64,000 nt of DNA from Spirosoma sp. SC4-14 (GCF_037201965.1 NZ_CP147518.1:2293001-2357000); one strand, 5' to 3'; positions 15,926 through 25,183 are shown, counted from the first letter of the stretch. A program made the numbers and translations. Notes: generated from the letters alone by a model not told the origin.

Positions 15926-18211
15926 ATGAAATATCTGCTTTTTTGTCTTCTGTTTCCCTGTGCTGCATTTGCTCAAACCGAAAACCAATACAATCTGATT
16001 CCATTTCCGGCCCGGTTTGCCGGACAGGATGGGCAGTTTACCCTCACAACAACAACGCGGGTTGTGCTGGCCCCTGCCACCGATGCCTCGCTTAAGTCAG
16101 TTGCACAACAGTTTGTCGGTCAGGTTAAAACCGCCAATGGCCTGACACTCGCAGTAACTCCTGCAAGTGCTGCTTTGGCCAAGGGGGCTAACATTTTTCT
16201 GACCATCAACAAAAAATTAACCCTGGGCGACGAAGGGTACAAGCTAACCGTAACACCTTCCAGAGTGGTTGTCGAAGCACCAACGGCCAAAGGATTGTTC
16301 TACGCAACCCAGACAATGCGTCAGCTACTACCCGTCGGACAATCGGCTACGGTAACCATGCCTGCCTGTGCCATTACCGACAAACCACGGTATGGCTATC
16401 GTGGGCTACACCTCGATGTGTCACGGCATTTTATGCCCGTATCGTTCGTGAAAAAATTTATCGATTTGATGGCCATGCACAAACAGAACACGTTTCACTG
16501 GCATCTGACCGACGATCAGGGATGGCGCATCGAAATTAAAAAATATCCGAAATTGACTCAGATTGGCAGTAAACGCGCTGAATCGATTGTAGGGCAGTAC
16601 TTCCAGAATTATCCGCAGCAGTTCGATGGAAAGCCCGTCGGCGGGTTCTACACACAGGCCGAAATTAAAGATGTGGTGCGGTATGCGCAAAGCCGGTTTG
16701 TTACCATCGTGCCCGAAATTGAGATGCCAGGCCATGCGCAGGCTGCCCTGGCTGCGTATCCGGAGCTAAGCTGCGATCCGAGTAAAAAATATGATGTATT
16801 CACCAAGTGGGGCGTTTCGGAAGATGTGTTTTGCCCTTCCGAAAAAACATTCAGTTTTCTTCAGGATGTGCTGACCGAAGTAATGACGCTTTTTCCTGGC
16901 AAATATATTCATATCGGGGGCGATGAGTGTCCCAAAACCGCCTGGAAACAGAGTGCTTTCTGTCAGGAACTGATTAAGAAAAACAAGCTGAAAGACGAAC
17001 ACGAACTCCAGAGTTATTTTATTCGCCGGATCGAAAAGTTTCTCAACAGTAAAGGCCGGTCAATTATTGGCTGGGACGAAATTCTGGAAGGGGGGCTGGC
17101 ACCCAATGCTACGGTAATGAGCTGGCGCGGAACAGAAGGTGGAATTGCTGCGGCTAAGCAAAAACACAACGTTGTTATGACACCCACCGGCACCTGCTAT
17201 CTGGATTATTACCAGGGTAATCCGGCTACCGAACCGTTGGCTATTGGTGGGTATTTACCCATCGATCAGGTGTATGCCTACGAACCAATGCCTGCCGAGC
17301 TAACGCCAGCAGAGCAGACGTATATTCTGGGTGTTCAGGGGAATTTATGGACCGAGTATGTGCCAACTCCCGAATCTGTAGAATACATGATGTTTCCGAG
17401 AGCAATTGCGCTGGCCGAAATTGCCTGGATGCAAACGGGCCCCCATAATTTTGAAGATTTTGCTCTCCGGCTGAAGAATCACCTGCCCCGCCTGTCGCAG
17501 ATTCCGGTAAATTATGCCAAACGCCTGTTTGATATTACGGCAAGCACGCAGGCGAGCGATCAGGGGCAGTTGCAGGTGGTACTGAAAAAAATCGACTCCG
17601 ACAGCCGGATTTTCTATACGCTAAACGGGAAAGAACCGAGCGAAACGAGTACTGAATACATCGGCCCCATTACGCTAAGCAAAACAACAACGCTGCGGGC
17701 GATGACTCCCAGTGGTGGGCGGCTAACGCAAACCTTTACGCTGCATAAAGGCAAAAACAAGTCGTATACCTATGCCATACCGCTCGAAAACAACAGCGAT
17801 AAGGATACTAAAAAACTGACGGATGGAATTCGGGGCGAAACCCCACGCGATCGGCGCCAGTGGGTTAACTTCTTCGGCGATATGGATGTAACACTCGATC
17901 TGGGTGATGTGACCAGTGTTACAAAAGTTTCATTAAATTTCCTGAAGGTTATTCTGGAGAAAAACTTCCCGCCAACATCGGTCGAAATTGCGTTATCGAA
18001 AGATGGAACCGATTTCAAGGATGCCATCAAGCAACCGATCAAATACGAACTAAACGGCCCGTGGGATATTCTGCCGGTTGTAGCCGACTTCAAAACCGCA
18101 CGGGCTCGCTACGTTCGGATTCGCGCCAAAAACGTTGGTGTTTGCCCTCCAGAGCATCCGAACGCGGGCGAAAAAACCTGGTTCTCGACGGATGAAATTG
18201 TGGTGGAGTAA
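15926..18211 (+). CDS. secreted beta-N-acetylhexosaminidase, GH20
   Basis: A 761-residue family 20 glycoside hydrolase that removes terminal N-acetylglucosamine or galactosamine from glycans or chitin oligomers. Signal peptide: MKYLLFCLLFPCAAFAQ. Order of parts: GH20 N-terminal alpha/beta domain (about 20-150), the catalytic barrel (150-500) with HIGGDECPK holding Asp333-Glu334, a chitobiase C-terminal-like segment around 555-610 (YTLNGKEPS), and a discoidin-like carbohydrate-binding tail from about 630. It likely acts in the periplasm. No nearby transport genes point to a particular glycan. Confidence 0.93.
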   Translation: MKYLLFCLLFPCAAFAQTENQYNLIPFPARFAGQDGQFTLTTTTRVVLAPATDASLKSVAQQFVGQVKTANGLTLAVTPASAALAKGANIFLTINKKLTLGDEGYKLTVTPSRVVVEAPTAKGLFYATQTMRQLLPVGQSATVTMPACAITDKPRYGYRGLHLDVSRHFMPVSFVKKFIDLMAMHKQNTFHWHLTDDQGWRIEIKKYPKLTQIGSKRAESIVGQYFQNYPQQFDGKPVGGFYTQAEIKDVVRYAQSRFVTIVPEIEMPGHAQAALAAYPELSCDPSKKYDVFTKWGVSEDVFCPSEKTFSFLQDVLTEVMTLFPGKYIHIGGDECPKTAWKQSAFCQELIKKNKLKDEHELQSYFIRRIEKFLNSKGRSIIGWDEILEGGLAPNATVMSWRGTEGGIAAAKQKHNVVMTPTGTCYLDYYQGNPATEPLAIGGYLPIDQVYAYEPMPAELTPAEQTYILGVQGNLWTEYVPTPESVEYMMFPRAIALAEIAWMQTGPHNFEDFALRLKNHLPRLSQIPVNYAKRLFDITASTQASDQGQLQVVLKKIDSDSRIFYTLNGKEPSETSTEYIGPITLSKTTTLRAMTPSGGRLTQTFTLHKGKNKSYTYAIPLENNSDKDTKKLTDGIRGETPRDRRQWVNFFGDMDVTLDLGDVTSVTKVSLNFLKVILEKNFPPTSVEIALSKDGTDFKDAIKQPIKYELNGPWDILPVVADFKTARARYVRIRAKNVGVCPPEHPNAGEKTWFSTDEIVVE

Positions 18212-18303
18212 AAGCGTAGGGGTTGGTCTAGGGGCGGCAGGGATAGGAAACATTCCCCGCTACCCCCGCAATCCCAAGCCCCTGGCCCTTAGCAAAAAAG
18301 CTT

Positions 18304-18993
18304 ATGAAAAAGATAGTCGTACTTTCAGGAGCAGGCATTAGTGCCGAAAGTGGTATTCCAACGTTTCGTGCATCGGATGGACTTTGGGAAAACCATCGGA
18401 TCGAAGATGTGGCGACTCCCGAAGCCTGGCTACGGAACCCCGATCTGGTGCAGGATTTTTATAATCAGCGTCGGAAACAGGCACTGAGTGTCGAACCCAA
18501 TGCCGGGCATCTGGCACTGGTGAAACTGGAACAGTATTTCGATGTGACAATCATTACCCAGAATGTCGATAATCTGCACGAAAAAGCGGGCTCATCGAAG
18601 GTTGTTCACCTGCATGGAGAGTTGTTTAAATCCCGTAGTACAAAAGATCCGTCATTGGTTTACGACGTTGAGGGATGGGAGCTTAAACGAGGAGATTTGT
18701 GCGAAAAAGGATCGCAGCTACGGCCCCACATTGTGTGGTTTGGCGAGGCCGTTCCGATGATGGATGTGGCGTATGATATTACCGATGAGGCCGATATTTT
18801 TATTGTGGTTGGAACATCGCTGAATGTATATCCGGCTGCAGGATTGGTGTATGCTGTTCGGCGGGGTGTGCCCATTTATGTCGTTGACCCACACAGCCCG
18901 GATGTTCAGGGGCGATCGAATGTAACGTTTATCGTGGAGCCTGCAACAACCGGACTCACAAAGCTAACCGATCAGCTTATTGCCGAAGCGTAA
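18304..18993 (+). CDS. cobB: NAD-dependent sirtuin deacylase lacking the zinc cysteines
   Basis: A 229-residue sirtuin that uses NAD to remove acyl groups from lysines. Visible: GAGISAESGIPTFR (NAD site), TQNVDNLHEKAG, catalytic His in HLHGE, and GTSLNVYPAAGL. The YNQRR segment near residues 52-56 matches the Tyr-X-X-Arg of class III sirtuins, which prefer succinyl or malonyl lysine. Between HLHGE and HIVWFGE only one cysteine is present, so the usual four-Cys zinc ribbon is lost. Given the malonyl-CoA synthetase upstream, a demalonylase role is a tempting but unproven idea. Confidence 0.93.
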   Translation: MKKIVVLSGAGISAESGIPTFRASDGLWENHRIEDVATPEAWLRNPDLVQDFYNQRRKQALSVEPNAGHLALVKLEQYFDVTIITQNVDNLHEKAGSSKVVHLHGELFKSRSTKDPSLVYDVEGWELKRGDLCEKGSQLRPHIVWFGEAVPMMDVAYDITDEADIFIVVGTSLNVYPAAGLVYAVRRGVPIYVVDPHSPDVQGRSNVTFIVEPATTGLTKLTDQLIAEA

Positions 18994-18998
18994 TAGTA

Positions 18999-19045
18999 TT
19001 GGTCATCAGTCATTGATAGACTTTATTCTACTGACTGATGACCAA
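18999..19045. terminator. hairpin between convergent genes
   Basis: A perfect 14-base inverted repeat, TTGGTCATCAGTCA at 18999-19012 and its complement at 19032-19045, lies between the sirtuin (plus) and the next gene (minus). No long U run follows, so it may slow transcription from both sides without being a classic terminator. Part of the sequence recurs at 42283-42353. Confidence 0.5.
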
Positions 19046-19049
19046 CTAC

Positions 19050-19721
19050 TTAACTTTTAGAGCCATACTTACGTTCATGAAACGCTTTGGCTTGTTCAAC
19101 CCAATTGTCGCGTTCAATTCGGCCGGGGAAGAACTCGATAATCTCATTGACCTTATCAATATCTTCTGGAGTGAAATTGGCGATCTGTCGGAAAGTATAA
19201 ATGCCCAGACTATGGAGTTTACGTTCCAGAAACGGCCCAACCCCCACAATATCTTTCAAATCGTCGGCTTCCAGCGCCGACGCTCTGCCAATTCGGTCGA
19301 AGTTTAGCTCACCCGAGCGGGCGGCTATCCGGCTTAAAATCGCTGATTCTGAATTGGCTGCCGACGTTCCTGCAATTGGAGCCACAATGGCCGGTATCGG
19401 AATCACAGGGTCTTCGTCAATCAGTTCCGGCGTATCGTCCAGTGAGGTGGCAGGCAGCAATGGATCAGCATGAACAAAATGAGGTAAATCTTCCGGAGTA
19501 ATGGTTTTTTGAACCGTTTTTTGCGGAATAGTACCCATAATTTTCGATCGGCGGCAATCTTCCAGTTGGGCTTCTTTATCGGCAATGGCCGTTCTGAGCG
19601 CACCAATACGCCCACTGAGTGCCAGGCGACCTAACAGCCAACCAATGAAAGCAATAAAAGCAAGTATCAGGAGTATTTCGGTAATGGCTACCGGGCGGCT
19701 AAAAGGATCTAATCCAAACAT
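19050..19721 (-). CDS. membrane-anchored helix-hairpin-helix protein, paralog 2
   Basis: A 223-residue protein with one N-terminal membrane span (about residues 12-34), a short coiled segment, a variable Pro/Ile-rich linker, and a conserved C-terminal domain. That domain contains DDLKDIVGVGPFLERKLHSLGI, a helix-hairpin-helix motif of the type seen in NuoE-linked and RL21-like proteins, then FRQIANFTPEDIDKVNEI and FPGRIERDNWV. It is a paralog of the next gene upstream with the same C-terminal 70 residues. HhH domains often bind nucleic acid without sequence preference, but a membrane-anchored one is odd and the role is unknown. Confidence 0.8.
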   Translation of the reverse strand: MFGLDPFSRPVAITEILLILAFIAFIGWLLGRLALSGRIGALRTAIADKEAQLEDCRRSKIMGTIPQKTVQKTITPEDLPHFVHADPLLPATSLDDTPELIDEDPVIPIPAIVAPIAGTSAANSESAILSRIAARSGELNFDRIGRASALEADDLKDIVGVGPFLERKLHSLGIYTFRQIANFTPEDIDKVNEIIEFFPGRIERDNWVEQAKAFHERKYGSKS

Positions 19722-19786
19722 GACTTTTTAGCGTTTTCAGTTTATGGGTTTTGGCTTTGGGAATAGTATTTCCGAAAGCACTACAC

Positions 19787-20272
19787 TTATTTCTTTTTAG
19801 CTAATTCAGTGGCTTGCCCAACCCAATTATCCCGCTGGATACGACCAGGGAAAAACTCAATAATGTCGTTTACCTGATCGATATCTTCTGCGGTGAAATT
19901 GGCAATCTGCCGAAAGGTATAAATGCCGGTGGCATGGAGTTTACGTTCCAGAAAGGGCCCAACGCCGACTATTTTTTTGAGGTCGTCGGCCTCGGCAATT
20001 GACCCGTAGCCAATCCGGCTAAAATCCAGTATGCTGGCCCGGGAACGAATTCGATCGAGAATTATCTCCTCGTCATTCAAAACAGGTTCCGAAGGGGTTT
20101 GCCGGCAATCGGCTACTTCGCGTTCAGTGCTGGCCAGATCGCCTTCTAGCTGCCTAATGAGCCGTTGCCGCGATGCATAGCCAATAATAAAGCCCAATAT
20201 CAGCGTCACAACGGCCATAATCAGGTGCTGTAGCTGAGCGTCTGGTAGGTTAAGTGGGTTTAATTCGAACAT
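19787..20272 (-). CDS. membrane-anchored helix-hairpin-helix protein, paralog 1
   Basis: A 161-residue protein: membrane span at about residues 15-35, short coiled region, then the same HhH domain as its neighbour (DDLKKIVGVGPFLERKLHATGI, FRQIANFTAEDIDQVNDI, FPGRIQRDNWV). I start it at the ATG complementary to 20270-20272 (MFELNPLN), which matches the paralog start MFGLDPF; an open frame continues upstream to 20332. It sits 65 bases upstream of its paralog and directly follows the double-OmpA gene, so all three are likely one operon. Confidence 0.8.
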   Translation of the reverse strand: MFELNPLNLPDAQLQHLIMAVVTLILGFIIGYASRQRLIRQLEGDLASTEREVADCRQTPSEPVLNDEEIILDRIRSRASILDFSRIGYGSIAEADDLKKIVGVGPFLERKLHATGIYTFRQIANFTAEDIDQVNDIIEFFPGRIQRDNWVGQATELAKKK

Positions 20273-20341
20273 GGTTGCGGGAGTTTTAACAGGTAGCCAG
20301 CACCAGGGCGATTCCCTGATTCTGACTGCCATTTAGTGAGG

Positions 20342-21325
20342 CTATTGAATGACGACGACCGTTACACGTCGATTGGCTTTACGACCCGAGATGGTGCTGT
20401 TATCAGCTTTAGGCTGCGTTTCGCCTTTTGCTTCCACAATAATCTGGGAAGAAGGAATCCCCGATTTGCGAAGTTTGGCTTTTACGTCGTTGGCGCGGTC
20501 GAGCGATAGACGCATGTTTACTTCATCGGGCCCTGAACTGTCTGTGTGGCCTGTGAGCTGGAGTTTTTTGTCTTTATGCTCCGACAGATACTTCGTGGCT
20601 TCTGTAAAAAATTTCTCTGTATCGGAGGTTTTAATATAGTTAGCCTCGCCGAGAGAGAAATAAAGATCAATGGGTTCGAATACTGACTTGAATTTTTCAG
20701 AAGCTGCCAGATCGGCTTCTGTGGTAGGTTCGGTGAGCGTAATGGGGGCCGGAGCCGTCACACTCGCTGATTCGGTACCCGTAGTGGAAAGTTCGGCTCC
20801 GCTAAATGCAAAAGTAAGACCTCCAAGTAGAGAATCACCTTTGGCCGTAAACGAAAGATTACGTTCTGTACCAATTGTTGTGAGCGATGCGGCCGGAATG
20901 CCCTGCTGTACCAGATATTGTTTGATGCCTTCTGCGCGGGCCAGCCCTAAATTGGTGAAGGTAGCCGTATTGGTTTCCGAAGGTGAATAATAGCCAATGA
21001 TTTCTACCTTCCGGCCGGGATTGGCTTTCAGGTAGGTAATGAGCGGCTCCAGCGAACCGCCAAGGGTATTGAGGTTGGCATTGGCCCCCGATTTAGCAAA
21101 GCTAAAGTTACCGGGTAGTTCGAGCCGGAAGCGATTTCCGTCGGCAATTGTGTACCCATCGGCACCGGGTGGCGTTGTGTCTACTGTAGGTTCTGTGACA
21201 GCCGTTTCTGATGCAGGAAGGGCATCGTCGGCACATAGATGCTTTATTTTGCAGACATGCCACCAGGTAGAACCGATCATCCATAAAACCAACAGGACAA
21301 TCCATGGAGTTTTGTTGGCAAACAT
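20342..21325 (-). CDS. membrane protein with two OmpA-like domains
   Basis: A 327-residue protein with an N-terminal hydrophobic anchor (about residues 8-22) and two OmpA C-terminal-like domains, at about 75-155 and 225-325. The second shows the peptidoglycan-binding signature LTGHTDSSGPDEVNMRLSLDRA and GRKANRRVTV. It likely links the envelope to peptidoglycan. It is first in an operon with the two HhH proteins. The first OmpA-like domain is more divergent (IIGYYSPSETNT, ARAEGIKQYL). Confidence 0.85.
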   Translation of the reverse strand: MFANKTPWIVLLVLWMIGSTWWHVCKIKHLCADDALPASETAVTEPTVDTTPPGADGYTIADGNRFRLELPGNFSFAKSGANANLNTLGGSLEPLITYLKANPGRKVEIIGYYSPSETNTATFTNLGLARAEGIKQYLVQQGIPAASLTTIGTERNLSFTAKGDSLLGGLTFAFSGAELSTTGTESASVTAPAPITLTEPTTEADLAASEKFKSVFEPIDLYFSLGEANYIKTSDTEKFFTEATKYLSEHKDKKLQLTGHTDSSGPDEVNMRLSLDRANDVKAKLRKSGIPSSQIIVEAKGETQPKADNSTISGRKANRRVTVVVIQ

Positions 21326-21406
21326 AACGGTAGAGGTTAAGCGGGATACGTTTTAGGAGCGCCTGCCTACTGGAATACTGGGCCAAACGGTAGTCAGGCA
21401 ATTGCC

Positions 21407-21437
21407 CAAAAATACGAGTAAGCGGTATAAATGCAAG
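21407..21437 (-). promoter_or_regulatory. Bacteroidota-type promoter for the OmpA/HhH operon
   Basis: On the minus strand a -7 box TATTTTTG (complement of 21407-21414) lies 19 bases from a -33 box CTTG (complement of 21434-21437). This matches TTTG-N19/21-TANNTTTG with one mismatch and sits about 80 bases ahead of the OmpA gene start. Confidence 0.5.
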
Positions 21438-21591
21438 AGCATCAGTAATTTTGATTGCTTTGCCTATTTAATAAACCAAGGAATTCATATTGGTTAATTA
21501 CCCGTTAAGCACGTAAAGTGGCTTTTTCAGGTAAATTGAGTTACTATCTAATGGTTGTGGCAGGGTAGGGCGATCTCTCGTTAAATTTTAC

Positions 21592-22536
21592 TTAATTTCC
21601 TGCCTGTGCTACCTGCAGAGCGCCAATCGGTACGGCATCTTCACCCAGTTTAGCCAGCAACACGATCGGAGCTGGATGAAAGGTTTTCATTACAAAACGA
21701 GGGAGAGCCTGACGCACAGCGGCCCGCAGCGGTTCGCCAATGAGCGAGAGGCCACCGCCAAGTACAAGGGCATCGGGATGAAACAAATGAACAACGTGCG
21801 ACAAGCCAAGGGCCACAACAGAGCCTATCTGCTCAATTAGCATACGGGCAACGGGGTCGCTGGCTTCATATGCCGGATGCAGAAACCGGGCTTCGCCACC
21901 GGTCTGACCGCTTAGGTGGGCTTCCTGAACCCGCGTTTTTAGTACAGAATCAGCCGGGAGCTGAGGAAGTAAATCACGAATTTGCTTATCAACGGCCCAG
22001 CCCGAAACGGTCTGTTCGATGGTCTGGCCTGGTGAGCCAGCCTCATCAGGTGGAATAAGCCATAGGTGGCCGATTTCTGCTTCGCCGGGGGTTGTGCCAT
22101 GATAAATCCGGCCATTCTGAATCATACCTCCGCCAACTCCGCTGCCCAGTGTAATATAAAACACATTGCTAAAGCCCGTTGCTACACCCCGTTTGGCTTC
22201 TCCAAGAGCGGCTACATTCGCATCGTTTTCAATTCGTATGCTTGCTGCGGGTAGTTGTTCGTGTAACCAGTCTGCCAGATTAAAACCAGCCCAGCCACCA
22301 ATCTGATGCGAGGTGGCAATTCGACCGCTTTGCCAGTCGACGGGGCCGCCAAAGCCTACACCAACCGCTTTGGGTTGTTCTGAGAGTTGAGCAAGTGCCG
22401 CTTCAATTTGTGTTCGGATACCGCTGGCCCCAAGTGAGGAATCAACCGAATACCGAAAGCGTTGCTTGATTTGTCCTGTTTCATCGCTCGTAACCAGTTG
22501 TAGTTTGGTGCCGCCAATTTCAATCCCAAGAATCAT
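21592..22536 (-). CDS. ROK family sugar kinase
   Basis: A 314-residue ROK-family protein. The phosphate loop LGIEIGGTKLQLV opens the protein, GGGMIQNG and GEAEIGHLWL mark the sugar site. The usual ROK zinc motif with three cysteines (CXCGXXGCXE) after the EIGH motif is absent. No DNA-binding N-terminus is present, so it is a kinase and not a repressor; glucose or N-acetylated hexoses are typical substrates. I start at the ATG complementary to 22534-22536, just before the phosphate loop; the open frame runs 13 codons further. Confidence 0.85.
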   Translation of the reverse strand: MILGIEIGGTKLQLVTSDETGQIKQRFRYSVDSSLGASGIRTQIEAALAQLSEQPKAVGVGFGGPVDWQSGRIATSHQIGGWAGFNLADWLHEQLPAASIRIENDANVAALGEAKRGVATGFSNVFYITLGSGVGGGMIQNGRIYHGTTPGEAEIGHLWLIPPDEAGSPGQTIEQTVSGWAVDKQIRDLLPQLPADSVLKTRVQEAHLSGQTGGEARFLHPAYEASDPVARMLIEQIGSVVALGLSHVVHLFHPDALVLGGGLSLIGEPLRAAVRQALPRFVMKTFHPAPIVLLAKLGEDAVPIGALQVAQAGN

Positions 22537-22575
22537 GTAAAAAGTGGTTAGCAGTAGTGATTCGATGATCACCAT

Positions 22576-24186
22576 TTAGTTTCCACGGGTTCGCTGCATA
22601 GTTGCCCGACCGAGGAAAATTTCGTCGCCTTTCAGCGATATGGTTGTATAAAAAGAATAGCCATTCCGAATATACCGCATCATCACCTGTGTTTTTTGTT
22701 CGGGGCGTGCATAGGCTTTGGTGGCGGCTATCAGAATCTGGTTGCTATTGACAATAGCCCGCACAAACGGCAGATCGCGGGTTTTGATCTGATTGGCATT
22801 GTAGGCTACCCAGGTTTTACCGCCATCGTATGAACATTCGGTGGCTTCGTTCAGATAGGTTTCCTGCCCGTTAAACAAATCGCCATGATGCTTAAATAGC
22901 CGCCAGAGTCCATGAATATAGTGTTCATAGCAGGCATAGTTACGATCGTTGCCCAGTCCCTGCAACTGCGGATCGCTGGGCGAGGGCTGATCAGGGATAA
23001 GATCGTTATGGTCGTCCCAGAACAGGATGCCATAAGCTCCAGTAAACCAGTAAAAAATGCTCATCCCTTCGGCCACAGCGGGTGGCGCAGGATGCTCGGC
23101 TTTACCGCTGTTGGGGAAATCGGCGCTTTGGGTATTGAAAACCCAGTGCCAGGCAATTCGTTTTTTAGACGATAACTTTCGGTTTACTTCCTGTTCGGCC
23201 AGCAGAGAAGCCAGCCAATGGCGGTCGCCATCGCTGGTATGATGCGCCGAATAGTCGAAGTCGGGATAGAGGTAATAGGTACCCGGCATCTGAAAATCGA
23301 CATAATCTGAAAACGATTTACCCACAATGTCGTCGGGCATACCCCGCTGTTTGCTGGTAGCGGTCTGGCGGGCGGGCATGTTCCAGAGCCAGTCGGGACC
23401 AGCCGTATAATGTTCGGCTTTCGAATTTCCGAAACTGTTGTGTGGAACGGGAGCAATGGAGCCAATTTCGGTTTGGGGGCTAACGTTGGCTTTCAGCGTT
23501 TTCACCATAAACGTGTAGAGATTGGCCTGTTCCTGCTGGTTGCCTGCGCTGGTGCCTTCGTTCTCAATATCCAGAAATAGTTTGCTGAATGTGCTTTGCA
23601 TCCTTCCCGGCGGGCAATCGCCGAAGCCATAGCATCCTCCGGCCAGTTCTGACGAAGCCTGAAACAGCGTATTGCGGGTAGTGCGTGCGCCTGCCGGAGT
23701 CCGATACAAAACATCGTTGGCCCGATCACTATTCCGGGCCCATTCCAGCCCAAAGGAATTGGCAAAATAAGCCTGATAAATGATGAGCGATCGCTGGCTT
23801 TGGCGCAGTGGACTTTTCCAGCCTCTTGGCGGGTCGCCATTCATCCAGATTTCAACATCGGGAATCATACGCGTTTGCTCGATAGCCGAAAAACCCCGTC
23901 GGAACAGTTTCGTACGATCCTGCCTGACATGAAGATTCCGACCCGCTCCGCAGAACGTAATGGTTTTGGTAGTGGGTAGCGTAAAATCGCCAACTACATC
24001 AATGTTATAGTACCCCTTTCGGGTTGTTGGCGTAAATTGAGCACGGGGGGTAGGGGTTATGACCGTTTGGGGCGGAACTGGCCCCTGCAAAGGCATCGCT
24101 ACCGGATCGGGCGGGCCGCCGGGCATCGAATACCAGGCACCCCAGCCTGCCAGACTGGCTACCAGAAATAAGGACGCTATTTTCAT
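22576..24186 (-). CDS. unrecognised secreted protein, 536 residues
   Basis: I do not recognise this family. Starting at the ATG complementary to 24184-24186, it has a signal peptide (MKIASLFLVASLAGWGAW), a Pro-rich segment, then a large mixed domain. Features: GGCYGFGDCPPGR near residue 185, FLDIENEG near residue 205, and many aromatic residues (YYLYPDFDY, RIAWHWVFN, GILFWDDHND). The LDIENEG and aromatic content recall beta/alpha-barrel glycoside hydrolases, but this is only a resemblance. Its stop is 40 bases upstream of the ROK kinase start, so the two may be co-transcribed, which would fit a carbohydrate role. Confidence 0.7.
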   Translation of the reverse strand: MKIASLFLVASLAGWGAWYSMPGGPPDPVAMPLQGPVPPQTVITPTPRAQFTPTTRKGYYNIDVVGDFTLPTTKTITFCGAGRNLHVRQDRTKLFRRGFSAIEQTRMIPDVEIWMNGDPPRGWKSPLRQSQRSLIIYQAYFANSFGLEWARNSDRANDVLYRTPAGARTTRNTLFQASSELAGGCYGFGDCPPGRMQSTFSKLFLDIENEGTSAGNQQEQANLYTFMVKTLKANVSPQTEIGSIAPVPHNSFGNSKAEHYTAGPDWLWNMPARQTATSKQRGMPDDIVGKSFSDYVDFQMPGTYYLYPDFDYSAHHTSDGDRHWLASLLAEQEVNRKLSSKKRIAWHWVFNTQSADFPNSGKAEHPAPPAVAEGMSIFYWFTGAYGILFWDDHNDLIPDQPSPSDPQLQGLGNDRNYACYEHYIHGLWRLFKHHGDLFNGQETYLNEATECSYDGGKTWVAYNANQIKTRDLPFVRAIVNSNQILIAATKAYARPEQKTQVMMRYIRNGYSFYTTISLKGDEIFLGRATMQRTRGN

Positions 24187-24310
24187 AGTTGGCTTCACGA
24201 CGGATAGATAGACAAACTGAACCAATTACACCCGGACAGAAAAACGACCGCCTGTTGCTATACCGCTAGAGATTGTGACAATAGCATGCCGACAGGCGAA
24301 AGTAAGGGAT

Positions 24311-25183
24311 TTATTCGTCGATGTATCGTTTTGTAATTGGCTGATAGGAGTCGATTCGCCGATCGCGGAAGTAAGGCCAGGTGGTGCGGTATTTATCGGA
24401 TAAGGCCAGATCGACTTCCTGCACATGCACAATTTCCTGATCGTGGGGGGCCAGATAAAGCAGTGAACCGAACGGATTCGTCACGAACGAACCGCCCCAG
24501 AACTGCTGATCGGCTTCGCGCCCAACGCGATTGACCGACACCACATGAACCCCGTTGGCAATGGCATGGCTGCGCTGAATGGTTTGCCAGGCGTTATACT
24601 GTTCTGTATTCTGGTTCGGATCGGGCTCGTTGGTATCCCAGCCAATAGCGGTGGGGTAGAAAAGAATCTCGGCACCCATCAGTGCTGTAATCCGGGCGGC
24701 TTCGGGATACCACTGATCCCAGCAGATCAACACACCAATTCGGGCAAATTTTGTGTCGAAAATTTTATAGCCCAGATCGCCGGGCGTGAAATAAAACTTC
24801 TCGTAATAGCCGGGGTCGTCGGGGATGTGCATCTTGCGATATTTGCCCAGATAGCTGCCATCGGCATCGAGTACTGCTGTTGTGTTGTGGTAGAGCCCCT
24901 GAGCCCGTTTTTCGAACAGCGAAGCAATGATAACGACACCCAGCTCGCCCGCCAGTTTTCCTAACCGTTCGGTAGTTGGTCCTGGAATAGCTTCGGCCAG
25001 ACTGAAATTATGATGATCTTCAACATCGCAGAAGTACAACGATGTGAATAATTCCTGCAAACAAACGATCTGCGCGCCTTTTTGAGCCGCTTCTCGAACA
25101 CCATCCATCGCTTTCAGAATGTTTGCTTCGACATCGGCCGAGCAACTCATCTGAACCAAACCAATATTAACTTTTTTCGACAT
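24311..25183 (-). CDS. aguB: N-carbamoylputrescine amidase
   Basis: A 290-residue nitrilase-superfamily enzyme. The catalytic triad is visible: Glu44 (LQELFTSLYF), Lys117 (GKYRKMHIPDDPGYYEK) and Cys154 (LICWDQWYPEAA). These flanking sequences fit N-carbamoylputrescine amidase, which converts N-carbamoylputrescine to putrescine, ammonia and carbon dioxide. The usual partner, agmatine deiminase, is not next to it. A minus-strand -7 like box, TAATTTTG (complement of 25247-25254), lies about 65 bases upstream without a clear -33 box. Confidence 0.9.
   Translation of the reverse strand: MSKKVNIGLVQMSCSADVEANILKAMDGVREAAQKGAQIVCLQELFTSLYFCDVEDHHNFSLAEAIPGPTTERLGKLAGELGVVIIASLFEKRAQGLYHNTTAVLDADGSYLGKYRKMHIPDDPGYYEKFYFTPGDLGYKIFDTKFARIGVLICWDQWYPEAARITALMGAEILFYPTAIGWDTNEPDPNQNTEQYNAWQTIQRSHAIANGVHVVSVNRVGREADQQFWGGSFVTNPFGSLLYLAPHDQEIVHVQEVDLALSDKYRTTWPYFRDRRIDSYQPITKRYIDE

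Noticed and set aside
21592..22536. ROK-family transcriptional repressor
   Set aside because: There is no N-terminal winged-helix domain; the chain starts at the phosphate loop.
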